Shown here piece after piece: positions 1 to 8,992 of a stretch of DNA of 14,865 bases. A program made the translations under genes and the position numbers. The notes beneath the pieces are model-generated. The model worked only from the letters and a program-made list of their open reading frames with translations. It made no database searches and was not told where the DNA came from. The stretch is from contig RXOD01005298.1 of assembly GCA_005223375.1 (NCBI GenBank), forward strand, positions 1 to 14,865. The letters run 5' to 3'. The DNA is from Amoebophrya sp. AT5.2. Its lineage: Eukaryota; Sar; Dinophyceae; Syndiniales; Amoebophryaceae. The number at the start of each line of letters is the position of its first letter. The stretch's first letter is position 1.

Positions 1-75
1 TGCAGACCTCACCACCAACGGGGACCCCGAAAAACCCCCCCAAAAAAATCACTTACCACTTTACTCACTTACCAG
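1..75 (+). other. Probable 3' end of an intron (window start)
   Basis: The first 75 bases are C- and A-rich, with runs of C at 35-41 and A at 42-48, and end in a pyrimidine-containing tract followed by ttaccag, which would serve as an acceptor with exon starting at 76. The downstream reading frame is in fact open back to base 2, so this stretch could instead be coding. Its translation is Pro- and Asn-rich and unlike the helical sequence that follows, which is why I prefer an intron. A second possible acceptor is the gggag ending at 106. Confidence 0.35.
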
Positions 76-2232
76 CTGGTCCCACCATAACTGCCACACG
101 CGGGAGTTCGTGCGGAAGCGCGCGGAGGCGGTGAAGCACCTGGAGAAGCGGGCGCGGAGGTTCTTCGAGGACTACCTGCGGCTGGCCTGCTTCTTCAACG
201 ACGTGGACGCGGTGTGGCCCCCGCCGAAGGAGGACAGTGATCCGACGAAGGACCTCGTGGAGATCATGTACGTGTTCGCGGAGCGGGTGCGCCAGGTACA
301 GAAGGATCTGGGCATGGCGGGATCCGGGGCGAAGCGGAAGTCTGGCGGCGGGCTCGCGGGAAGAAAATTCGAACCCTTCCGGGCCGCACGGCAGCGCGCA
401 ACGGTTGCGGGCGGGGCGAATTTGACCAAGGACCTGCAGCGGGCGTGCACGGCGGCGGAACTGACCACGCGAAGGTCGCGTCAGGTGGACTTGGACGAAC
501 TCAGCGGAGCGATAGGTGAAAACAAGATGAAGCAGGTGACCCACGTGGGTATGCTGTGGGACCACTTGCGGGCAGTCGTGCGGTCAGCGGAGGCGGAAAA
601 GCTGAAGGGGCTGGAAACGGTGGACTCGTTTATGGCCGCTGGGGTAGGAAACGAGGGCGTCGACAGCGACCCGGCGAGCTCGCCGGCAGACGGAGAACAG
701 TTACAACCGGCGGGCGCGAAAAGAACTGCGTACTTTTTTTTGCTCTCTTGCTCCTGCACTCTCCATCGTTGAGCGTACGTAAAAAGATAAGAGAGTATAT
801 GAAGGTTGACGTACATTTCGTTCGACTTGCGCGGTCTATTCAATTCGCATTTTCAATCTCAAACAGCCAGATGAGCTAGCACATCCACAGCGATCTTTCT
901 ACTAAGTGAAGGAAGAGGAACTGCAAGCCCAAGCTGTTAGTTTACAACGAATCGATTTTATTAATTAATCTGCACGACCACAGCGTGGTCCTCTCTTCCT
1001 CGCGACCGAAGAAAGCGGTGTCGGCCGCAAACTGCTTCCGTCCACCGCGACGGACACCAGGAGCAAGGAGCGTGCGTGTCCGTCGCGGGGGAGAGGAACC
1101 ACTTGAGGACGAGGACAACGCTGAGGACGAAAAAGTAGGCAACGCTCCTGTGCACCAGGGCCAGAATGAGAATGTCAGGAAGGGACCGTCCCCTCCAACG
1201 CCGAAAGATGACGAGAATCTCAGCGGCGGACCGCGTTCGATGGAAAACGACAACGAGGACTCAGTAGCAGAACCTTCACCACGACCTGTTACCACGTCGA
1301 GCAAAAAAGTCACCTGTGCTGCGCAGCCGCCGAAACGCAAAACCTGCCCGGCCGTCGTAGCCGAGCGCGACGTTGAAACGTTTCGCAACAGCATCAGTCC
1401 GACGGACTCCGCACATCAGGGGATGTCAGACGTGAGCGCCTGGCAGGAGAGTTTGAGCGAGGACGAAGAGGATGATCGTTCGAGCAGCTTCGACGAGGAA
1501 GAAGACAGTGGCAGCCCCGTTGGGGAGGTTGATGGTGGCCTCAGCGGCAGCACAAGCAGCGCCTTTTCCTTGTCGCACTCGGGGACGATGCCACTGTCGA
1601 AGGCCGTTTCGACAATGGTTCCCGCCGCGACCAGGACCACCGCTTCGAAAATAGTAATACCCCCTGCACCACCTCCACCAGCTGCTTCAAGTAGTTCAAG
1701 TAGTGCGCAGCTCGCAGCCTCTTCGCGCGACTCTGGAGGTGGTTCCCAGCCTGCAAAATCAGTCGGATTCAGCAGCATCGTGTCGGTTCGGGGTTGCACA
1801 GACCGTTCGTCAACCTACGTAGACGAAAATGAGAAAGGACGAGAGGCAGAGGAACTACTTCTACGACCGGTGCCTGAAGATTCATCATCTGAGCCTGCTG
1901 CTCCTGCTGTCCTGGACGTGAAGCCGATAAAGGCGCGCCCCCTACACAAGCCGTCGGTTGCGGATGCGCGCGCCACCTTTCAACTTGGATGTGATGGAGC
2001 AAGCACTGACGAGCAGCTAGCGAATGTGAACTTGCTGGGCAGGTTGAACAAAGCCGCCAGAAGAAAGGAACGTCGGAAATCCCTGGGGCTTTTCGCACAG
2101 AGGATGAAGAAAGCCGCCGCAGTACCAGATGAAGAGTGTGGCTGCTCAGCGCCACCGCAACAAGCAGTAGAAGATCCAGATGCGGTTACATTCGACGGGG
2201 GCGCACAAGAAGATTACGAAGGGCGTTCATGA
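76..2232 (+). CDS. Formin-like protein, 3' part (FH2 C-terminal end plus acidic tail), two exons
   Basis: This is the 3' part of a gene whose start lies outside the window. Proposed exons are about 76-729 and 984-2232, joined in phase 2 by a GT-AG intron; the stop is TGA at 2230-2232 and about 633 residues are visible. Residues coded at 107-310 form charged amphipathic helices with the spacing of the end of a formin FH2 domain: F-x3-A, a run of basic and acidic helix, Y-x2-LA-x-FF, a loop containing Pro and Asp, then a second helix with F at the core (MYVFAERVRQVQKDLG). FH2 domains nucleate and elongate actin filaments. Everything after about base 330 is low complexity: basic-polar, then strongly acidic and Ser-rich (E/D/S blocks around 1440-1520, Ala/Pro/Ser block around 1660-1740), ending with a basic helix near 2040-2110. 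Exon two has no in-frame ATG before about 1241 and an in-frame stop at 907-909, which supports an internal exon. The formin call rests on pattern only, as the catalytic bulk of FH2 is not in view. The two exons could belong to separate genes. Confidence 0.5.
730..983 (+). other. Intron in formin-like gene (GT-AG, 254 nt, phase 2)
   Basis: The donor is ctgc|gtacttt, followed by eight T; the acceptor is cgaccacag|cgtgg after an AT-rich tract. The upstream exon ends with two bases of a codon (gc), and the first base of the downstream exon (c at 984) completes it, so the long downstream frame is entered exactly. The stretch has stops in all forward frames, unlike the flanks. The tetramer GCGT occurs at both boundaries. 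The joint is inferred from phase and composition, with no transcript support. Confidence 0.5.
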
Positions 2233-3470
2233 AGATCCGCAGCCGGACGCCGATCTTGTTTGTTGCGGAGCCATATCCATTCTTCGCGCAATTCTTAGCC
2301 GATATACGGCTTTGCGAGTCTCCGGCGTACGTCTACAGCGCAGATTTTCGTATCGAACGTGTACGTGTCACTGATGAAGAAGAAAATGAACCTAGACCAC
2401 CCAAACTGACATGCGAAGCTTGCAACTTATTCTCGTGCCTAAGAGAAACAAAATGAAGATGAAGAATACCTAGACCACTCACGACTTCCAAGATACTCCT
2501 CACTATAAACTCTTACTTTTTTCGCCTAGCAAGCGAGCCGCTTATAATCTGTACGCGTCAGGTGGCACCAGAAGCTGCTTCATACACAATTCAATTAATT
2601 TAGCTTGGCGCGGTGGCGGCTCCTACCCAAGAGGACTAGAACTAGATCTAGAAAGCGAGCTTTGGTATCATGTGTAAACCCAGTTGATGTATAAGCTTCT
2701 TGATGTTGCAGATTTTGCGTGTACTCATCGACGAGTAAAGCCCATTGATTTTCCAATCCCATATAAAAGAATCATGCATTGGCCATGTTGTAGTATAGCC
2801 TAGATTTGGAGGACGACGAGGACTTCTTCCATTGATTTTGGATTTAGGCGAACGCCCGCGTGCCAGCCGCACAGCGGTGGTCGTGTTCATCTTCATGTTC
2901 ATCAAGAATCTTATATTTAATCTATCATTAACCGGAACCGTACGCGTACTACGGCTACGCGTGCAACTTCTATAATTTGTGTGTCAACGGCGCCAAGCAA
3001 TGAATTATTTCTCGACCAGATGATGAGAAAGAAGGAAATCAAATCGGAAACGGCATCGTCGCTGAGGACATCAAGGCGCGCAGCCGCTTGCAGGCAGCAG
3101 GAGTAGAACCGGGGCCGGTATAGGCGAAGATGGCTACTTAGAGGTGGACGATGAGTAGTCCTGCTGCTGTTTGCCGTGCCCGTCGTGGAACCGGGGAACA
3201 CGTTGCGGAAGCCGAAGCATCTTGTCGCGAACTCCTTGGGTGCTGGCACCAGATTCAGCTGATTGTAAATTACGAGTGGAGGACCGACGAGGAGGAGTGC
3301 TAGGAGCACGTTGTGGTCACCGACACTCAGACTCATCGTCGAGGCAAGAAGTGCGCGACATCTTCGTGTAGTCGTAGAAAAACAAGAATTTTGACGCTAA
3401 GCAAAAATACGCGCGCGAAAACCGTACCATTCATTGTTAGCTTGGCGGGCACGTCGTCGCAAACGTCGCA
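2233..3470. other. Intergenic region, no supportable gene
   Basis: About 1.24 kb between the formin-like stop and the coiled-coil start. Composition is more AT-rich than the flanking exons between 2480 and 2950. Open frames here are short, overlap on both strands and lack recognisable motifs, so I call none as a gene. The + strand around 3190-3290 translates to a short helical-looking stretch but is cut by stops. Small features are a 10-nt palindrome ctagatctag at 2642-2651 and two direct copies of ccattgatttt near 2742 and 2832. The segment should hold the 3' UTR of the upstream gene and the promoter or 5' UTR of the downstream gene. Confidence 0.5.
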
Positions 3471-4718
3471 ATGGCCTCGGTGCTGACCTCCCAACAACGC
3501 CAATCCTCGGTTGCCGATCAGAGCGGAACGACACTGACCAAGCCGAATTCGTGTTCGTTTCGCGACATCCTTCAGGACTATCAGGATGTCGACACGCTGT
3601 CAGCGGAGAGCGGCCTGGAGGAGGACCATCGAACTGTAATCGACGACGTAGCTGGGGCAGCTCTCGGTCCCACCGGTCCCGGGATCATGGAGCAAATCAA
3701 TCTCGCCGCACCTCCAGCAAATAACGCCCGGAATGTAGTAAACGGCGTCAACAGCGGCGCCGGACCCGCAACAGCATCATCGCGTGAAGAGTACGAAACA
3801 GGAAAGCGGAGACTGCCAGCAGGTCCTACAGAGCAGAGTGGAGCTGATCCAAATGCACCCGACACAGATGACGAGTTGCGGGACTATCGAAAGCCCCCAG
3901 AAAAGAGCTGGAAGGAGGTTTGCGACGCAGAACGCAAACGACGGGGAGACTTGGAGTCCGAAATTCGTGCCCTCGAAGACCAGGCGCTTCGCGATAGAGA
4001 CGTCGGCCGAAAAAAAGCGGAACTGAAACAACAGCTGGAAGAATCGAGGGAGCGCGCAGTACTGCTAATAAATAGTAATACTTCATCTCAGATGCTGGTG
4101 GTAAAGCAACTAACTTGACTTCATCTGATGGTGGTGCGGCGGGTCCTCGAGCGGTGCTTACCCGCCCAAGCACGTTCCGGACTCACAATGAATTTATCAG
4201 ATGGACGAGACCAGGAGACTACGCATTCACACACACACACTCAACATGAATCTATTCAATTCACACGACCAGAGCCTGATCACGGCTGACTACGAGGAGC
4301 AGCTGGAGAATCTGAAGGAGCGGTTCGAGAAGCTGGCGAAGGACGTGGAGGTCGAAAAACGGCTCGGGTTGGAGGACGAGGAGCAGGTGCGTGCCCAGTT
4401 CGAGCGTGCACGCGAATGGCGCGAGGTGCTGAGAAAACGGAAAGAGGAGGCCACCGCCGCGGAGATGGCACAGGAAATGATTCGGATGCGAAAAGAAATC
4501 GCCGCACGGGAATCCGAAATCGAATCGTATCGACAAAAAGTCGTAGACGACATGAGCAACCTGCAAATGGAAATCGACTTTCTAAAGACGTGAGTAATTC
4601 AAAATCATGGGAAAGGGAATTGAACATGAAATTATCGACTTCCTAAAGGCTGCTTCGAAAGCGCCGACAACGCAGCTCGCGGCAGGTCGCGTCGCGTGCG
4701 GGATGCCAGGCTCAATAA
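3471..4718 (+). CDS. Coiled-coil protein, three exons, about 324 aa
   Basis: I do not recognise a named family. Proposed exons are 3471-4058, 4273-4589 and 4649-4718, ending in TAA at 4716-4718. The ATG sits in a good context (gtcgcaatggcc) and is the first in this frame. Residues 1-135 are polar, with Ser, Gly, Asn and Pro, and probably disordered. From about residue 138 to the end of exon 2 the protein is almost wholly charged helix with heptad-like spacing (for example EEQLENLKERFEKLAKDVE), so a long coiled coil is expected. Removing intron 1 fuses two halves of that coil without changing phase. Exon 3 adds a short Arg-rich tail (LLRKRRQR). If the second intron is not spliced, the protein ends at TGA 4591-4593 with 302 residues. 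There is no membrane segment or signal peptide. A structural, cytoskeletal or trafficking role is possible but cannot be read from the sequence. Confidence 0.7.
4059..4272 (+). other. Intron 1 of coiled-coil gene (GT-AG, 214 nt, phase 0)
   Basis: The donor is cgcgca|gtactg and the acceptor cacgaccag|agcctg. Both sides are in phase 0 and join two coiled-coil stretches. The intron contains stops in the upstream frame (taa soon after the donor), an AC dinucleotide run near 4231-4241, and two similar direct copies of acttcatct..gatg..ggtggt at about 4080-4103 and 4118-4136. Confidence 0.65.
4573..4648 (+). repeat. 15-nt imperfect direct repeat bordering intron 2
   Basis: Copy one is atcgactttctaaag at 4573-4587 and copy two is atcgacttcctaaag at 4634-4648, with one mismatch and a period of 61 nt. 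The copies sit at the exon 2 end and the intron 2 end, as expected if the intron arose from a local tandem duplication. Confidence 0.8.
4590..4648 (+). other. Intron 2 of coiled-coil gene (GT-AG, 59 nt, phase 2)
   Basis: The donor aagac|gtgagt matches the consensus strongly and the acceptor is cttcctaaag|gctg. The exon ends on two bases (ac) and the next exon supplies g, which opens 22 further codons. The donor lies just past one copy of a 15-nt repeat and the acceptor is the last two bases of the other copy. Without splicing the frame stops immediately at tga inside the donor. Confidence 0.5.
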
Positions 4719-5068
4719 AATTAAAAAAACACCTCCATCTGAAGTCACTATAAACTCGTTAGAAGACAAGTACTTAGGTCTTCAGTGCGTCTTCACGTGC
4801 ATCTGGGGGTGCTAGTACTGGTAACAAACTACTTAGTTCCAGTTCGTTGCTCCTGCGCGTCGTGGTCGTGGCGACAAGAACGCGCTGGGCACGTAGCGAC
4901 CACAACTACATCGCTGGCACCACGTTGGTTTTATTTGTACGAGCACTAGCACTATCTACCATTCATTGATTGTGTGCGACTGCGAATGCGAAGACGGGCC
5001 ATGTACGTGGTTGGATTTGGAAGGTCCAAAATTACTACAACCAGGCGGGAGTAACAACGAGTGAAATC
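4719..5068. other. Intergenic region upstream of permease
   Basis: These 350 bp start with an A-rich stretch (aataaaattaaaaaaac) directly at the preceding stop, which may be part of a 3' end signal. The rest holds no convincing open frame. A 12-mer taccattcattg at 4957-4968 also occurs at 3425-3436, ahead of the coiled-coil gene. The permease frame is open back to 4970 but has no earlier in-frame ATG. Confidence 0.45.
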
Positions 5069-8000
5069 ATGAATGCGCAGCTTGAGGATCCTGAGGCCTT
5101 GGCCGGCGATGCCGTCTTTGCGTTCATTCGCGAGGCTCGGCAGCGCCAGGCCCTCGACCCGCCCGAGGTCACCATATTGCGGCCGCGAAAATCCAAACCG
5201 ACCGCACCCGCGTTTGCTACGTCGAGCGCCGGCAAGCGACTGTCCCTCACTGCGGCTGCTGCCGGCTCACCAGACGTACCTGCTGACGCAGAAACGCTTC
5301 CCTGGTCGCCGAACAGCATCCACAGCTACCCTTCGCAGTCAATCGACCCCCAGCGCCTCGTCCAGCTCCAGTCCTCCTCGGCCGCAGGAGCTACGCCGAC
5401 GTCTGCTCGTGGTGCGGCTGCTGCTGCAACTACAAACCAATTAGAGACCTCCTCGTCCCAACCGCGGCCGCCCACTTCGTCCCGCACTCCCTCCGTCGCG
5501 CCGAAGCGTGCCGCTTCGCTCGATAGTCTCGGCGCGGGGTTGCAGCTGGAACGGCAACTGATATACCTGGCGAATTCATCGTCTGACGACGACGGGCATC
5601 TTCATGGCGAGGCCGCCGAGCCGCTGCCGCGACCGCCCCGGGTTCGCCGGAGGCCCGCGCGGTTGAACCAGCTGGAGGCCACTGCAATTTGCGGCAACGA
5701 CATCACGGCGAGCTGTTTCTACGTGGTGGGTCAGCTGTGCAAGGACAGCGGTGTGTACGCGCCGCTGTGCACCGCGTTCACCGCGTTCGTCCTGTACTGC
5801 TACCGGAAGGTCTATGGGGAAGTGGTGTCCGCGCTGCCGCTCAACGGCGGCCTCTACAATGTATGCTGGGACCAGTTGGTAAAAAGTCCACAATTATCCT
5901 ATGCTGGACTGGTACTGGCACTCCTGCAGCCTGTAGCCGCCAGCAAATCTTCTTCTTCACCGCCCTTTTCCCCTGCTTTCACGTCGTCCTATCATCATTC
6001 TAGTCGTTGGCTTTCCCCTACCGCTGGCCCTCCTGGTGCCGCCCAAGAATGGCGCACCTCCCAACGAAGACGCCACCCCCTACCTCCCACAATCGGGCAT
6101 CTCGCGCCGGGCGGTTGAGAGTGCCGTAACGCACTCGCCACCCGAGGGGACGACGACCCATCGCCTCCCAGTTACCAGTTAGCCAATTGACTTTATCACC
6201 TGGCCCCTGTTTCTTGATACAGTGTGATGCTGAATTCCGGGTTCACGAAGCGCTCCGCATCGGCCGTCGCTTGCCTCACCATCATGAGCTACACGGCCAC
6301 GAGCGTGGTTTCGGCGGTTTGCGCCATGCACTACGCGGACGTGGCGGAGGATTGGCACTTACCCGGGTCGCTCGCGATCCTGATTTTCTTCGCGCTACTA
6401 CTGCTCTCTGGGATCAAGGAGTCCGCCCGGGTCGCGTCCGTCATGTTTCTGCTACACATGCTCACGATGCTGCTGCTGCTGTGCTGCAGTCTGGCCACCA
6501 CGCTGCAGCGGTGGGAGATGTTCGTGAACCGCGACATTGGGAGCCTGATCGCGAAGACGGCCACGAAAACAGACAAAAAGTCCTCGGTACCACTCTGGTC
6601 ACGATGGACGGACAAGGCGGAGGAAGGCGTAGCGGTGGCAGGAACCGGAAGTATGAAGATGTTGGTGCCAATAGGTGCTGCTGGGCGTGGGAATACATAC
6701 GCCGATGTGGCGTCGCAAATGGCTGACGCAGTGGCGATCGCGGATAACGACCCAGGGCTGTCGCGCGTAGGAGCTGCCTCCGAACAAGAAACGAAGGACG
6801 TAGATACCAAAGCAAAAGAGCAGGCCGAACAAGAACAGAAAGAGGAGAACGAACCGGAACCGGCGGCCTCGACGACGGAAACGCACGAAAGTGAGTCAGC
6901 ATTTTCTAGTGGTAGATCCGCGCACGACAGACATAATTCAGCTCCGCGTCTGCCAAGTGGAAGCACGGTTTCAAGAGGTGCCAATGGGTCGTGGTGGTGG
7001 TGGTGGTTGTCAGGACGAGGCTCTCGAACTGAGGAGATCGACCAGAGCAGCAGCCCGAACAAAATCCCAGCGTCCCACCGGCGTTTTCACCACAATCTGG
7101 TTTGGGAGGGCCAACGGCCCCCCTTCGAGTCGCTTTTCTACGGTTTTTCTACTGCTATGCTGGGCGTGTCAGGCTTCGAGACTTCCGCCAACTTCGTGGA
7201 GCACCAGCAGGACGGCGTGTTTCCCAAAACACTGAGGAACATGTGGGTGTCGGTTTCGACGATCAACATTCTCTGCTCCATCTTCGCGGTGTGTCTGCTT
7301 CCGCTCGGCGAAATCGCGCACGGGAGGTCGGACGACGCACTGGCGTACCTGGCGGAAGAGGCCGTGGGGGCGTGGTTCGTGCAATGGGTGCGGGTGGACG
7401 CATTTTTAATTCTGGCGGCGAGCGTGCTGACGAGCTACGTCGGGGTGGTGGGTCTGCTGCAGCGCATGGCGATGGACAAGTGTCTGCCGGAGTTCTTCAC
7501 CGACACGCGGCCGTTCTGGCGCGAGGTCGTGTTCGGGTGGTGTTTTTTCGCTGCTCGCAGCCGAGATGACGAGGTCGAGGACGGGCGAGATGAAGGAACA
7601 AACTTTCCTCGCGACAGCAGCCGAGAAGCCGAAGCCTTGGGGGGCGCAGATGCGCCAGGGGCAGAGGCAGACCCCTCCGGACGAAGAACAGGCGCTGCGG
7701 CGTGCGCGTGGCCATCATCCTCGGGCGGTCGTACTAGAGGCGGGGGCCGTGGTGGGCGTGGGGGTGGGGATCGTCAACATGATGGCACCAACAACTCCAT
7801 GCGAACCGAGTCGCAGCCTTGGGCTTGCGTGCTTTTCTTCTTGTCGGTCTGCGTCTCGCTCTGTATCGGGTTGCGTGGAGACATTGGTCTTCTGTCCAAC
7901 ATGTATTCGATCAGTTTCCTGCTGGTAATGGCTTTCTTCAGCGTCGGCGGCATCGTTATGAAGTACGCTCGCCCGTTGCTGCCGCGGCCGTTCAAATACA

Positions 8001-8992
8001 GCCAGCTCTGGTTCGCAGCGGCTTTGGTAACGACGACCAACGCGTTTCTCGGCGCCCTGCTTCGCAACGCGGAGGTCTTTGCGACGTTTGTCGTCTTCTT
8101 CGTGATTGCCCTGAGCTTCGTGATGCTCACGTACTACCGGGTCCTCATCCTGTCCTCGCTTCTGCGGTTTCTCACAACCACGCCGGTGCTCACGAGGTTC
8201 TCGGGGTGCTACGACGCCCTTGTTGGCCTGGTCCACAGCTGCTTGCTGCGAAGTACCCGCGCCACGCCGACATCGCAAGCAGAGGAAGAACGCGAGCCAG
8301 GGGAGAATGTCGTGCAGAAAAATGCACAACTTGCTGCGGAGGTTTTATCCGAGCTGCAGCAGGAGGTTCCGCCAGGCGTAGTCTCGTTCATCTCGCCCAC
8401 GACGGGGGAGGAAGTCGGATACACGGTGGACCTTACAGAGGTGGATGAACAACAAGAGGGACGATCATCTTCATTTTCGCCGGCCCGAAGCAAATCCCGC
8501 CGGTCCTGGTCCGCTGTTGTGCAGGAGGAGCTGCAGCGGATTCGCGAGCAGGGCGTCGTGTTTTTCTGCAAGGACGCCGATCTCGCTCAGTTGAACAAGG
8601 TTCTGCAGTACATCTTTCAGAACGAGGACACCGGCGTGGTGCGCATCGTTCACTGCACGGACACAGGGCACATTCCGCGCCACCTCCCAGAATACGTCGC
8701 GCTGCTGAACTGTATCTACCCGGAGGCCAAAATCGATCTCTGCGTGGTGAACTACGCCTTCGTGCCCTCGGTGATCCCCTACCTGGGGAAGAAGTTGAAT
8801 ATTCCCGCAAACTGCATGTTCATCACCTGTCCGACCGCGAACTTCAAGCACCGCCTGGCGACGCTGGGCGGCGTGCGCGTCATCCTCAACGACGAGAACG
8901 TGGAGCGAAGGAGGGAGTCGAAGGCGGCCTGGGAGGGGGGAGATGCCGGGGGCGCAGGAGAGTACCAAGCAGTGCCGCTACAACCTATGTGA
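5069..8992 (+). CDS. APC-superfamily amino-acid permease with soluble C-terminal domain, two exons, about 1186 aa
   Basis: This is a membrane transporter of the amino acid-polyamine-organocation type, expected to move amino acids or related solutes across a membrane. Proposed exons are 5069-5860 and 6224-8992; the first in-frame ATG is used. Residues 1-205 are polar low complexity. Twelve hydrophobic segments follow, near residues 207-229, 231-252, 274-298, 305-326, 335-358, 567-588, 604-628, 650-680, 796-815, 824-845, 860-880 and 882-903. Family signatures are the broken first helix with GND (209-211), VYGEVVSALPLNGGLYN across the end of exon 1, KRSAS..ACLTIMSYTAT at the start of exon 2, and GVSGFETSANFVE in helix 6. 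Residues about 1040-1155 form a cytoplasmic alpha/beta-like domain (CKDADLAQLNKVLQYI, LGGVRVIL) seen at the C-terminus of some permeases. Two large insertions interrupt it, about 369-553 (acidic, with five Trp codons in a row) and about 699-795 (Gly/Arg-rich), making it far longer than the usual 450-600 aa. They may be loops or unspliced introns. The permease assignment is firm; the substrate and membrane are unknown. Confidence 0.88.
5861..6223 (+). other. Intron of permease gene with unclear boundary (about 363 nt)
   Basis: Family conservation requires GGLYN at the end of exon 1 to run straight into V-M-L-N at 6224. The flanks read caa-tgt-atg and acag-tgt-gat, so the cut falls somewhere in a shared TGT, and no placement gives GT-AG: options are TG..AG (5860-6222), GT..GT (5861-6223) or TA..TG (5862-6224). 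A pure GT-AG cut (5861-6222) shifts the frame. A canonical alternative is donor cca|gttggt at 5875 with the same acceptor: it stays in frame but adds five residues at a conserved spot. The intron contains an in-frame stop at 6116-6118. Confidence 0.75.
7526..7816 (+). other. Candidate in-frame, stop-free intron or loop insertion in permease
   Basis: Between the loop after helix 8 and helix 9 the permease carries 97 extra codons rich in Gly, Arg, Asp and Glu. The segment begins gag|gtcgtg and ends tcgcag|cct, both phase 0, and its removal joins FWRE to PWACVLFF, restoring the short loop usual in the family. It is not strongly intron-like: the tract before the acceptor is not pyrimidine-rich. 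It could equally be a translated polar insertion. Confidence 0.35.

Noticed and set aside
2136..2456. 106-codon plus frame overlapping the end of the formin-like tail
   Set aside because: Its first part is a shadow of the acidic tail frame, and the remainder from an ATG at 2229 shows no domain or splice link.
2642..2651. 10-nt palindromes (ctagatctag here, gtactagtac at 14009)
   Set aside because: About 15 palindromes of this length are expected by chance in a window of this size.
2648..2905. 85-codon minus-strand frame
   Set aside because: No recognisable domain, AT-richer sequence and no splice or start context of note.
2917..3336. 139-codon minus-strand frame with a signal-like N-terminus
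   Set aside because: No conserved motif, opposite to every other gene, and such frames are common by chance in GC-rich DNA. Kept only as a low-interest note.
7715..8329. 204-codon minus-strand frame and other long antisense frames inside the permease and hydrolase
   Set aside because: They mirror strongly conserved plus-strand coding sequence and show only low-complexity Arg/His/Gln-rich translations.
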